A DNA stretch of 11,637 bases, taken from SIG603 sp964370405 (GTDB lineage Bacteria > Bacillota > Clostridia > Oscillospirales > Acutalibacteraceae). The notes beneath the pieces are model-generated. The model saw only the letters and a list, made by a program, of their open reading frames with translations, searched no databases and was not told where the DNA came from. Positions 1-6,348 of this stretch are shown here, in pieces; positions within the stretch are counted from its first letter, which is position 1; each line of letters opens with the position of its first letter. Location: positions 1 to 11,637 of the forward strand of contig CAYJJB010000057.1 in assembly GCA_964370405.1 (NCBI GenBank), given 5' to 3'. Both the position numbers and the translations under genes were made by a program.

Positions 1-33
1 TTTCAAGTTATTTTTAAGTAAAATTTGATTATA

Positions 34-549
34 TTACAAATTTTCCTCATAAACCGCCCAGTCATAGTCCCTTAATGCACCTTTAGATGAGAGTTTTGGG
101 TAGTCTAGTTGTCTTAAAACCTCATAAGTTGCAATGGCAACAGAATTTGATAAATTTAAACTTCTTGCATTTTCAAGCATTGGTATTCTCACTGTAGTGT
201 CTGGATTTTCAAACAGCAATTTTTCAGGAAGCCCTGCTGTTTCTTTTCCAAAAAACAAATAGACATCTTCAGGATATTTTATATCCGTATGCCTTTGTTT
301 TGCTTTTGTAGAAAAATAGTAAAAATTTCCTTGGTTTTTAAGGAAAAATTCTTCCAAACTATCATAGTAACTAATGTCAAGCATAAACCAGTAGTCAAGT
401 CCTGCTCGCTTTAATTTTTTATCATCAATTTTAAAACCCATGGGCCCTACAAGGTGAAGTCTTGCACCGGTTGCTGCACAGGTTCTGGCGACATTGCCAG
501 TATTTTGTGGAATTTCAGGTTCCACCATTACAATATTAAGTGTTGCCAA
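34..549 (-). CDS. trmL: tRNA (cytidine/uridine(34)-2'-O)-methyltransferase TrmL, 171 aa
   Basis: This is a SPOUT-superfamily RNA methyltransferase. The TrmL/CspR family 2'-O-methylates the wobble nucleotide 34 of certain leucine tRNAs using S-adenosylmethionine. The three family motifs are visible: EIPQNTGNVARTCAATGA (about residues 12-29), FGKETAGLP (100-108) and IPM..ARSLNLSNSVAIATYEVLRQ (122-147). The last two form the trefoil-knot cofactor site. The length fits the usual 150-170 residues. The open frame extends upstream to 807, but that part is unrelated low-complexity sequence. I place the start at the TTG codon at 549-547, because an AGAAAGGA ribosome binding site ends 10 bases before it and family proteins begin just before the LNIVxVEPEIPQNTGN strand. 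The first in-frame ATG would remove that strand. The gene is alone on its strand here and divergent from a small protein gene. Family identity is secure. The TTG start is an inference. Confidence 0.93.
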   Translation of the reverse strand: MATLNIVMVEPEIPQNTGNVARTCAATGARLHLVGPMGFKIDDKKLKRAGLDYWFMLDISYYDSLEEFFLKNQGNFYYFSTKAKQRHTDIKYPEDVYLFFGKETAGLPEKLLFENPDTTVRIPMLENARSLNLSNSVAIATYEVLRQLDYPKLSSKGALRDYDWAVYEENL

Positions 550-604
550 AATTTTCAAATCCTTTCTTTTTTTAAAGTACTGATAAAGGGGAAATATATA
601 AATG

Positions 605-615
605 ACGGTTACCGT
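605..615. promoter_or_regulatory. 11-bp palindrome in the trmL / small-protein divergent intergenic region
   Basis: ACGGTTACCGT is a perfect 5-bp inverted repeat around a single T. It lies in the 109-bp gap between the trmL start (549) and the small protein start (659). AAAGTAC (574-580) and GTACTTT (614-620) form a second, wider inverted pair around the same area. AT-rich -10-like sequence (TATATA 595-600) lies between them. It could be an operator acting on either gene, but I recognise no named binding motif, and short palindromes occur by chance. Confidence 0.25.
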
Positions 616-658
616 ACTTTTACTAAAAACCGCACTAATTTTATGGAGGTATTCTCTG

Positions 659-850
659 ATGGCTAAAACAACTATGAAAATGGCAAAAGGCGTCGGCATA
701 GGCATGATAACAGGCGCCACCGCACTTGCCGTAGGTTCTATGATGATGAAAAACAAAAAGACAAATGTTAAAAAAATGAAAAAGTCTGCCGGACGTGCAG
801 TGCACACAGTGGGTGAACTGATAAACGGCGTTGAGTCTATGCTAAGCTAA
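659..850 (+). CDS. Small basic glycine/methionine-rich protein, 63 aa, function unknown
   Basis: The start is well supported: GGAGGT at 645-650 sits eight bases before the ATG at 659. The protein has a short Lys-containing N-terminus. A small-residue, weakly hydrophobic stretch follows at residues 11-30 (GVGIGMITGATALAVGSMMM), with a GxxxG-like pattern that could be a single membrane or amphipathic helix. Next is a strongly basic segment (residues 31-43, many Lys), then an amphipathic tail containing SAGRAVHTVGELINGV. No cysteines are present. I do not recognise a named family. Small proteins of this layout (hydrophobic Gly/Met-rich helix, then a KKxxGKA-like basic stretch) occur in Clostridia as hypotheticals, by my recollection only. 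A strong terminator lies 16 bases after the stop, so this is a single-gene unit. The ribosome binding site, length and terminator make it very likely to be real. The role is unknown. Confidence 0.75.
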   Translation: MAKTTMKMAKGVGIGMITGATALAVGSMMMKNKKTNVKKMKKSAGRAVHTVGELINGVESMLS

Positions 851-866
851 TTTAAGAAAAACACAT

Positions 867-895
867 GGGCGGATTTTATATCCGCCCGTTTGTTT
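867..895. terminator. Intrinsic terminator between convergent genes
   Basis: An 8-bp GC-rich stem, GGGCGGAT (867-874) with ATCCGCCC (880-887), closes a 5-nt loop and is followed by GTTTGTTT. It ends the small protein transcript. The minus-strand MORN gene stops at 938, just to the right, and the reverse side has a T-rich stretch (GTGTTTTTCTT) a few bases beyond the stem. It may therefore act in both directions. Confidence 0.8.
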
Positions 896-937
896 AATAA
901 AATTTACCTATAGTTAAAATTAGCAATTAACAGTTTT

Positions 938-2680
938 TTAGTTATTCACCTTTTTATAAAGCATTCCGCTAAAGTAGTCATCATCTTTCCACTCGCCAGA
1001 ATAAACCACTTCTCCATTTTCATCAAATTCTGTTCCAAAGCCATGTCTTTTTCCGTTTTTCCAGTGACCATTATAAATAAGTTTGCCTTCCTTATTAAAT
1101 AAAGCACCATAACTTATTTTATCATCTTTATAATCACCCACAAAAACAGATAAATTATCAGGCTTTAACGAAAGGCCAAAACCTTGTTTTTTACCCTCTT
1201 TTATCTGACCGAAGTATCTAAGATCACCTTTAACATCAAACAGTGCAACATTTTTCCCAGATTTTCCATTTTGCCAATTTGTGATATGCATAGCCTTATC
1301 ACTTTCTCTAAAAGAGACACCAGTACCATTTTTTATATCATTTTCAAAATTGCCTACATAACTTAAATTGCCATTTTTATAATAAGACACACCAAACCCG
1401 TCTTTTTTACCATCTTTATAAATACCGTCAAATGTAGTAAGACCGCTCATTTGCGAGGTTCGCCCTCTTCCATGCCTTTGACCTGATTTAAGCTCTCCAC
1501 AGTACAGATACTTTTCATTTCCTACTGAAATAACACTCTCTGTATTTTTTTGCACTATTTGAACATTTTCTGATATATTCTTCTCTCTGCCTTCACTAGA
1601 AACCTGCGGAGGCTCGTCTTCATTTTTTATATATCTTATCTCTTCTTCATGTGAAAGCTCTAAAAATTCAGAACTTTCTTCACTGTCATCTAAAATTTGA
1701 GGAACAACGCTAAACTGAGTTTCATTTTGATTTGTTTTACTATCATCAAAACTTTCAACTTCCAGTGTTAAATCCTCTTCTAAAATAACCGCCTCTTCAA
1801 GCATTAAATGCTCATATTCTCTATCAAGTTGTTCATCAATTGCTAAAACTTCATCTTCTGCAGCTTGATTTTCAAAATCGTCTATTTCTTCATCGGGCAA
1901 ATCTTCAGCTTGAATGTCAAGTTGTGGTGCTTCACTATTTTCAAACTCTTCAAATTCCTCATCTTTTGTTTCACTAACAGAAGTAAAGCTCTCTTCATTC
2001 CAATTTGGAATTTGAGCCAATTTTTCAAGATTTATATTCTCCATTGCGTCCACTCTAAATTTACTTTCGCTGTCGCTACAATAGCAAAAGTCGCCTTTAT
2101 TTGTGGCAACAAGCACATATGATTTTCCATGAAGTGAGTCTATAAAACTTTGCTCAACCGTACCCTCATTATATTCTACAGGATAAAGTGTTTGACTGCT
2201 ATAATTTTTGAGAGTTTTATTGTATGTAAATTTTTCTATTGCATTTGTTCTTGTGGATGGCTTTAAAATTACAAGTGCATTTTTTAGGTCATCAAACTCA
2301 AAATATTCAGTTTTTATCCACCTTAAATTTTCATCATAATGAATTTTGCCACAGATGTTATTATTCAAATCTCTGCGCAAAACAACAAAGGATTTACCAA
2401 ATCTAAAGGCTTCCTCCATATGAATATCATCAACAATTTTTTTAAATCTTACAGAGCGTTTTTTCATAAGCCCCTTAGTTTTACTTTTAAAACCCATATA
2501 TTCGCCCAAAACATTAAGTTTTGTGGTTTTTTGATCTGACTCATAAAAGTTTTTCCTAAGCGTACTAAGTTCTCCACGAAAGTTTTGAACAGATTCTAAA
2601 TCCGATAAACACACATAATATGTATCATTATTCATAAAATTATTTGAAACTTTTGTGCCCGCATTTTCGACATTACTCAT
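938..2680 (-). CDS. MORN-repeat protein with long acidic linker, 580 aa
   Basis: The start ATG at 2680-2678 has AAAGGA nine bases upstream. The longer frame to 2722 has no comparable site. Three parts are visible. Residues 1-230 form a mixed alpha/beta-looking region I do not recognise, with no signal peptide or TM segment. Residues about 230-360 form a low-complexity linker dominated by Glu and Asp, presumably disordered. Residues 393-572 hold eight MORN-type repeats (Y-x-G-x-[WYF]-K-x-G-K-x-x-G-x-G) beginning near 393, 417, 441, 465, 489, 513, 536 and 560. Repeats 4 and 6 are degenerate. MORN repeats fold into beta-hairpin arrays and often mediate membrane-lipid or protein contacts, but they do not define an activity. 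The lack of a signal peptide suggests a cytosolic location. It is a single-gene unit with its own promoter at 2713-2740, divergent from mscS. The function is unknown. Confidence 0.85.
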   Translation of the reverse strand: MSNVENAGTKVSNNFMNNDTYYVCLSDLESVQNFRGELSTLRKNFYESDQKTTKLNVLGEYMGFKSKTKGLMKKRSVRFKKIVDDIHMEEAFRFGKSFVVLRRDLNNNICGKIHYDENLRWIKTEYFEFDDLKNALVILKPSTRTNAIEKFTYNKTLKNYSSQTLYPVEYNEGTVEQSFIDSLHGKSYVLVATNKGDFCYCSDSESKFRVDAMENINLEKLAQIPNWNEESFTSVSETKDEEFEEFENSEAPQLDIQAEDLPDEEIDDFENQAAEDEVLAIDEQLDREYEHLMLEEAVILEEDLTLEVESFDDSKTNQNETQFSVVPQILDDSEESSEFLELSHEEEIRYIKNEDEPPQVSSEGREKNISENVQIVQKNTESVISVGNEKYLYCGELKSGQRHGRGRTSQMSGLTTFDGIYKDGKKDGFGVSYYKNGNLSYVGNFENDIKNGTGVSFRESDKAMHITNWQNGKSGKNVALFDVKGDLRYFGQIKEGKKQGFGLSLKPDNLSVFVGDYKDDKISYGALFNKEGKLIYNGHWKNGKRHGFGTEFDENGEVVYSGEWKDDDYFSGMLYKKVNN

Positions 2681-2712
2681 AAACACCCATCCTTTCACGG
2701 CTATATAAATAC

Positions 2713-2740
2713 ATTTTACCACATTTTTTTAAAAATGCAA
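2713..2740 (-). promoter_or_regulatory. Sigma-A-type promoter of the MORN-repeat gene
   Basis: Read on the minus strand: TTGCAT (2740-2735), a 16-bp spacer, and TAAAAT (2718-2713) preceded by TGG, an extended -10 element. It lies 33-60 bp upstream of the chosen ATG at 2680. It is back to back with the mscS promoter. No experimental support is available, only consensus and position. Confidence 0.6.
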
Positions 2741-2756
2741 AACAAAATTAAAAGTA

Positions 2757-2784
2757 TTGCAAATTTCTTTATTTGTGATATTAT
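2757..2784 (+). promoter_or_regulatory. Sigma-A-type promoter of the mscS-pilin unit
   Basis: TTGCAA (2757-2762), a 16-bp spacer, and TATTAT (2779-2784) preceded by TGA, an extended -10 element. This leaves a leader of about 50 bases before the ATG at 2843. The -35 boxes of this and the opposing promoter are only 16 bp apart, so the two divergent genes could share regulation. Confidence 0.6.
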
Positions 2785-2842
2785 AACAATAAAATAATTG
2801 TATCATACAAACGCCAAAACCACTGGCGGGAATGGAGAAAAA

Positions 2843-3652
2843 ATGAATATACAACAAGAATTTTTAGACAGTGTCGTGTCATGGCTTATTGAAACTGGAT
2901 TAAAACTTGCCGTTTCACTTGCCATACTAATAATAGGTTTTTGGGTAACTAAATTAATTGTAAAACAAATTAGAAAGTCACTACTAAAAACAAAAAAGCT
3001 TGATGAAACCGCAGTAAGTTTTATCTCCTCTGTTTTAAGAGTTGTTTTTATGATTATAATAATCTTTACAGCCTTAGGCCAGCTTGTAGAAATTAGCAGC
3101 ATGGTAACCACATTAGGCGCAGTGGGACTTACCGCAAGTTTTGCACTGCAAGGTAGCCTTGGAAATTTTGTAAGCGGAATACAGGTTATTTTTTCAAAAC
3201 CATTTGTAGCTGGAGATTTTTTATACATTGGTGACTTCACAGGTACTGTTAAAACCATAGATGTTTTAAACACAAAACTTGTAACCCCTGATAACAAAGA
3301 AATAATTGTACCAAATTCTAAAATGATATCCGACATAGTAGTAAATTACAGCTCTCAAAAGTTTAGGCGAATTGATTTATCTTACGGCATAGCTTACTCA
3401 TCAAATATAGATAAAGCAAAAGAGCTTGTACAAAATATAATAGAAAAAAACGAATTAATTTTAAAAGAACCAGAATACGTGGTGGCTGTAGGAAAATTAA
3501 ATGATAGCAGTGTTGAGATTGTTGTGCAAGTTTGGACGCTTTGCGATGATTATTGGAATGTGTACTTTAATATGCAAGAAACGGTCAAAAAATGCTTTGA
3601 CGAAAACAGCATAGAAATACCATTCCCACAGCTTTCAATTCATTCAAAATAA
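2843..3652 (+). CDS. mscS: MscS-family small-conductance mechanosensitive channel, 269 aa
   Basis: It encodes a membrane channel of the MscS family, which opens under membrane tension on hypo-osmotic shock and releases small solutes. The length is close to the about 286 residues of E. coli MscS. TM1 is about residues 17-40, TM2 57-80 and the pore-lining TM3 88-113, with the family's Gly/Ala-rich packing (GAVGLTASFALQGSLGN) and the following SGIQVIFSKPF. The beta domain follows at about 120-168 (GDFLYIGDFTGTV, then LVTPDNKEIIVPNSKM). The cytoplasmic alpha/beta vestibule domain ends in the typical IPFPQ segment near residue 260. The start ATG at 2843 has GGAG five bases upstream. A longer frame from 2798 adds 15 hydrophilic residues without a ribosome binding site. 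A pilin-like gene follows after 16 bases with no terminator between, so the two are probably co-transcribed. Physiological identity as MscS rather than another family member is inferred. Confidence 0.93.
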   Translation: MNIQQEFLDSVVSWLIETGLKLAVSLAILIIGFWVTKLIVKQIRKSLLKTKKLDETAVSFISSVLRVVFMIIIIFTALGQLVEISSMVTTLGAVGLTASFALQGSLGNFVSGIQVIFSKPFVAGDFLYIGDFTGTVKTIDVLNTKLVTPDNKEIIVPNSKMISDIVVNYSSQKFRRIDLSYGIAYSSNIDKAKELVQNIIEKNELILKEPEYVVAVGKLNDSSVEIVVQVWTLCDDYWNVYFNMQETVKKCFDENSIEIPFPQLSIHSK

Positions 3653-3668
3653 AAAGGAGTATTATGTT

Positions 3669-4271
3669 GTGAAACACAGCTCAAAAAACAATAAAGGCTT
3701 TACTATTGTTGAACTAATTATAGTAATTGCAATAATTGCAGTTTTATCCGCAACTCTTTTGCCACAGTACTTAAAATTTATAGAAGAGTCGGAACAAACT
3801 TCTGATTTAAGCATAGCTAATACAATTGTGGACGCAGCGACACTTGCCATAATTTCACCATCAACTTCAATTCCTCCAGGGTATTATATTGAAGTTTTGT
3901 GGACTGCTGGTGCCGATGCCCAAAAAAATAATTATGAGGGGCTAGTTCTTGTTCGCACCCCAATGCGAAGCTCTTCATTTAATTCAAGAAGTGACTTGCT
4001 TCCACTTAAAGATGATGCTTTAATAAAAGAATATGCTCAGTCTTTAATCAGTTTACTTGGAGAAACAGCACTTCCTGCAACCGGGCACGGAAATTTAAGC
4101 ACTGGATATGTGTCTTTTGTAGGTTATCCTAAATCAAATCTTGCAAAAGAGGCGGCACTCGGTTTTCATATTAATACCACAACAGGAGAAGTTGTGCTTG
4201 CAACATGGAGTGGCAATGGCGATGTGAACAAATGGCTGGAGCTTGGCTTGGCGGTCGGTAAAGCCGAGTAA
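3669..4271 (+). CDS. Type IV pilin-like (prepilin) protein, 200 aa
   Basis: The N-terminus carries a class III (type IV prepilin) signal: a short basic leader (residues 1-10, ending KNNKG), a cleavage site between G10 and F11, the conserved Glu at mature position 5 (E15), and a hydrophobic helix to about residue 32 (FTIVELIIVIAIIAVLSATL). The remaining 165 residues would be the exposed globular head. It has no cysteines and I do not recognise its fold. Prepilin peptidase (PilD) would cleave and methylate it. No pilus ATPase, platform, peptidase or other pilin gene lies in the window, so this is an orphan subunit, either a minor pilin or a pseudopilin-like surface protein. The start is GTG at 3669, with GGAG (3656-3659) nine bases upstream. 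An ATG at 3664 is followed at once by TTG TGA and cannot be the start. The gene follows mscS by 16 bases and ends at a strong terminator. Confidence 0.88.
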   Translation: MKHSSKNNKGFTIVELIIVIAIIAVLSATLLPQYLKFIEESEQTSDLSIANTIVDAATLAIISPSTSIPPGYYIEVLWTAGADAQKNNYEGLVLVRTPMRSSSFNSRSDLLPLKDDALIKEYAQSLISLLGETALPATGHGNLSTGYVSFVGYPKSNLAKEAALGFHINTTTGEVVLATWSGNGDVNKWLELGLAVGKAE

Positions 4272-4289
4272 TTAAATTTAAAAACAATA

Positions 4290-4331
4290 CAACCGCAAAA
4301 AATCAGACTTCCGTTTGATTTTTTGCGGTTG
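4290..4331. terminator. Perfect 16-bp hairpin terminator between convergent genes
   Basis: CAACCGCAAAAAATCA (4290-4305) pairs without mismatch with TGATTTTTTGCGGTTG (4316-4331) around a 10-nt loop. On the minus strand the hairpin is followed by TATTGTTTTTAAATTT, a usable U-tract. On the plus strand it is followed by TTAAATTTAA. It sits 18 bases after the pilin stop and 36 bases beyond the DtxR-family gene stop, so it most likely serves both. Confidence 0.85.
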
Positions 4332-4367
4332 TTAAATTTAATACTAAAAATTTTAAAACCAAGTTTA

Positions 4368-4730
4368 TTATTTTTTAAAGTAATTTTTAATTGCATTAAA
4401 CGTTTCTGCGCTTATAACATGCTCCATTTTGCATGCATCAGCTGCTGCAACTTCTTCACTTACTCCCATTTCTGTTAAAAGCTCTGTAATCACAAGATGC
4501 CTTTCATGCATTTTCTCTGCAATTTCTCTTCCACTTTCTAGTAGCTTTATGTTATTATCAGGCTCAACTTCAATATACCCATTCTCTCTTAACTGCTTCA
4601 TTGCAACACTGACACTCGCCTTAGTAAATCCAAGTTCATTTGCAATATCTACCGCTCTAACAAAGCCTTTTCTTTTTGTAATTACAAGTATTGTTTCTAA
4701 ATAATTTTCAGAAGATTCTAATAATTTCAT
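4368..4730 (-). CDS. DtxR/MntR-family metal-dependent transcriptional regulator, 120 aa
   Basis: The family senses Fe(II) or Mn(II) and represses metal-uptake genes when metal is bound. An N-terminal winged helix-turn-helix spans about residues 5-65 (YLETILVITKRKGFVRAVDIANELGFTKASVSVAMKQL and the following wing). A helical metal-binding and dimerisation domain follows to the end. There is no C-terminal SH3-like domain, so it is of the short, MntR-like length. By motif alignment, likely ligands are E12, H78, C100, E103 and H104 (DACKMEHVIS resembles the DtxR/IdeR DEACRWEHVMS segment). The position equivalent to MntR D8 or DtxR M10 is N9. The start ATG at 4730 has GGGGTG six bases upstream. A GTG at 4739 overlaps that site and is unlikely. 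It is divergent from spoVAC. The metal specificity cannot be settled from sequence alone. Confidence 0.9.
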   Translation of the reverse strand: MKLLESSENYLETILVITKRKGFVRAVDIANELGFTKASVSVAMKQLRENGYIEVEPDNNIKLLESGREIAEKMHERHLVITELLTEMGVSEEVAAADACKMEHVISAETFNAIKNYFKK

Positions 4731-4761
4731 AAATTTCACCCCAAGCTATTTAATCTATATT

Positions 4762-4789
4762 ATTATAACATATCAAAACGCACTGTCAA
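4762..4789 (-). promoter_or_regulatory. Strong sigma-A promoter of the DtxR-family gene
   Basis: Read on the minus strand: consensus TTGACA (4789-4784), a 16-bp spacer, and consensus TATAAT (4767-4762) preceded by TGT, an extended -10. A second TTGACA copy lies exactly 12 bp further upstream (4801-4796), giving TTGACA-N6-TTGACA. This could be a repressor site or chance. The start codon lies about 30 bp downstream of the -10. Confidence 0.75.
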
Positions 4790-4818
4790 TACTTATGTCA
4801 AATAAGCTTTAGTCAGTT

Positions 4819-4848
4819 TGTATAATTAAATAAAATCATCACAATATA
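4819..4848 (+). promoter_or_regulatory. Candidate sigma-G (forespore) promoter of spoVACD
   Basis: TGTATA (4819-4824), a 17-bp spacer, then CAATATA (4842-4848). The Bacillus subtilis sigma-G pattern is about TGAATA-N17/18-CATACTA, so the -35 matches 5 of 6 and the -10 matches 4 of 7, including the outer CA and TA. spoVA operons are known to be forespore-expressed, which raises the plausibility. AT-rich background lowers the specificity of the match. No good sigma-A promoter is seen in the same gap on this strand. Confidence 0.45.
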
Positions 4849-4885
4849 TATATATCTTTAATTTGTATTTTGAGGTGATGTATTT

Positions 4886-5347
4886 ATGAAAATGTATACA
4901 AAAGAAGAATATAAAAAACTGACAGGCAGTGCTTCAAAAAACTCACCTATAATAAAAAACTGCCTCAATGCTTTTTTATTTGGCGGCGGCATATGCACTT
5001 TAGGTCAAGTTTTTTTTAGTTTATATTCATACTTAAACTTTGATGAAAAAACTGCACGCACATTTGTATCAGTAACTCTAATATTTCTTTCTGCCATACT
5101 TACAGCTTTTGGCATATATGATAAAATTGCAAAAAGAGCAGGTGCTGGAACACTGGTCCCAATCACGGGTTTTGCAAATTCGGTAGTTGCACCGGCTATG
5201 GAATTTAAACAAGAAGGCGTTGTAACAGGTCTTGGTGTAAAAATGTTTTTTGTATCAGGTCCAGTTATAGTCTTTGGTATTTCTCTCTCTGTTTTATATG
5301 GAATAATTTTATTCTTCATTAAATTTTTTGGAGGTGAAATAGCTTGA
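4886..5347 (+). CDS. spoVAC: Stage V sporulation protein AC, 153 aa
   Basis: SpoVAC is an integral membrane subunit of the SpoVA channel, which moves Ca-dipicolinic acid into the developing spore and out again at germination. The Bacillus protein has been reported to behave as a mechanosensitive channel. The length matches the usual about 150 residues. After a soluble N-terminus (residues 1-26, with KLTGSASKNSP and NC), hydrophobic segments lie at about 27-50, 58-78, 88-105 and 118-146. Family hallmarks include NAFLFGGGICTLGQ, the GIYDKIAKRAGAGTLVPITG segment (77-95) followed by FANSVVAPAMEFKQEG (96-111), and the GLGVKMFFVSGPVI motif. GAGGTG (4872-4877) lies eight bases before the ATG. The stop TGA overlaps the TTG start of spoVAD. 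The two genes are therefore translationally coupled, probably under the candidate sigma-G promoter at 4819-4848. Confidence 0.96.
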   Translation: MKMYTKEEYKKLTGSASKNSPIIKNCLNAFLFGGGICTLGQVFFSLYSYLNFDEKTARTFVSVTLIFLSAILTAFGIYDKIAKRAGAGTLVPITGFANSVVAPAMEFKQEGVVTGLGVKMFFVSGPVIVFGISLSVLYGIILFFIKFFGGEIA

Positions 5348-6348
5348 AACAACTTGGAAATTACACCTTAATTCCCGAGCACTGCCCCAGCATTATTTCT
5401 TACGCTTCAATTGTTGGAAACAAAGAGGCAAATGGGCCTTTTGGTAAATATTTTGACCAAAGCATAAGCGATTCTTACATTGGGATGAAAAGTTATGAAA
5501 AAGCCGAGGCTAAGCTGCAGACAGAGGCTGTACAAATTGCCCTTAGAAAAGGTGCGCTTGATGCAAAAGAAATCGACATGGTTTTTGCAGGCGATTTGCT
5601 AAACCAATGCATATCTTCAATTTTTGGTATGAGGAGCTTTGAAATTCCCTTTTTAGGTCAATTTGGTGCTTGTTCAACCATGGCACAAACTTTGCTTTTA
5701 TCAAGCATTATGGTAGACTGCGGTGCTGCAAAACACAGTATAGCCGTAACATCTTCACATTTTTGCACAGCTGAGAGGCAGTTTAGGCTCCCTTTAGAAT
5801 ACGGTGGACAAAGAGCGCCCACTGCACAGTGGACCGCAACAGGCGCAGGTGCTGTGATAGTGGGCAAAAATGGCAATGTTAAAATAACTAAACTCCTTGC
5901 AGGAAAAATTGTTGACCTTGGCATTACCGACAGTACAAATATGGGTGCTGCAATGGCTCCTGCTGCCGCCACAAGCATTTATCATTTTTTTAATGACACC
6001 AAAGCAAATCCTGATAATTACGATGCTATTTTCACAGGTGATTTAGGAATTATTGGCAGTGAACTTTTGTTAAATATTCTAAAGAAGAACAATATTGATA
6101 TAAGTAAAAATCACAAAGACTGCGGAGTTTTAATGTATGATATTAAAAAGCAAGATGCTCACAGTGGCAGTTCAGGTTGTGGTTGCAGTGCAGCAATTTT
6201 GTGTGGATACATTTTAAAACAATTAGAAAAGAAAAGTTTTAATAAAGTCTTATTTTGCGCAACAGGTGCACTTATGTCATCAACCTCTTCACAACAAGGC
6301 GAAAGCATTCCTGGTGTTTGCCACATTGTGGAACTTACCTCATCATAG
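5344..6348 (+). CDS. spoVAD: Stage V sporulation protein AD, 334 aa
   Basis: SpoVAD has a thiolase-like fold and in Bacillus binds dipicolinic acid directly, on the outer face of the spore inner membrane as part of the SpoVA complex. The length fits the family (about 338). Recognisable segments are GKYFDQSISDSYIG (34-47), GDLLNQCISSIFG (83-95), GQFGACSTMAQTL (105-117, with C110 at the thiolase nucleophile position), VTSSHFCTAERQFRLPLEYGG (135-155), TNMGAAMAPAAATSI (198-212), TGDLGIIGSELL (231-242), HSGSSGCGCSA (273-283) and the C-terminal LMSSTSSQQGESIPGVCHIV. The start is TTG at 5344, with GGAGGTG at 5330-5336 inside spoVAC and seven bases before it. The TTGA overlap with the spoVAC stop implies coupled translation. 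spoVAE, which often follows spoVAD, is absent. The stop codon lies at the foot of a long hairpin before the convergent spoIID gene. Confidence 0.97.
   Translation: MKQLGNYTLIPEHCPSIISYASIVGNKEANGPFGKYFDQSISDSYIGMKSYEKAEAKLQTEAVQIALRKGALDAKEIDMVFAGDLLNQCISSIFGMRSFEIPFLGQFGACSTMAQTLLLSSIMVDCGAAKHSIAVTSSHFCTAERQFRLPLEYGGQRAPTAQWTATGAGAVIVGKNGNVKITKLLAGKIVDLGITDSTNMGAAMAPAAATSIYHFFNDTKANPDNYDAIFTGDLGIIGSELLLNILKKNNIDISKNHKDCGVLMYDIKKQDAHSGSSGCGCSAAILCGYILKQLEKKSFNKVLFCATGALMSSTSSQQGESIPGVCHIVELTSS

Noticed and set aside
550..807. Upstream extension of the trmL reading frame to an ATG at 807
   Set aside because: The added 86 residues are low-complexity hydrophobic sequence antisense to the small protein gene. 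TrmL begins at the LNIVxVEPE strand, and the ribosome binding site supports a TTG start.
2803..3336. Long minus-strand open frame opposite mscS
   Set aside because: It is fully antisense to a clear mscS gene, has no ribosome binding site, and its composition is what the reverse of hydrophobic codons gives.
4844..4855. Run of alternating AT upstream of spoVAC
   Set aside because: A 12-base AT run is unremarkable in DNA this AT-rich. It only overlaps the candidate -10.
5658..5985. Minus-strand open frames opposite spoVAD
   Set aside because: They are shadows of a well-conserved gene with no independent start signal.
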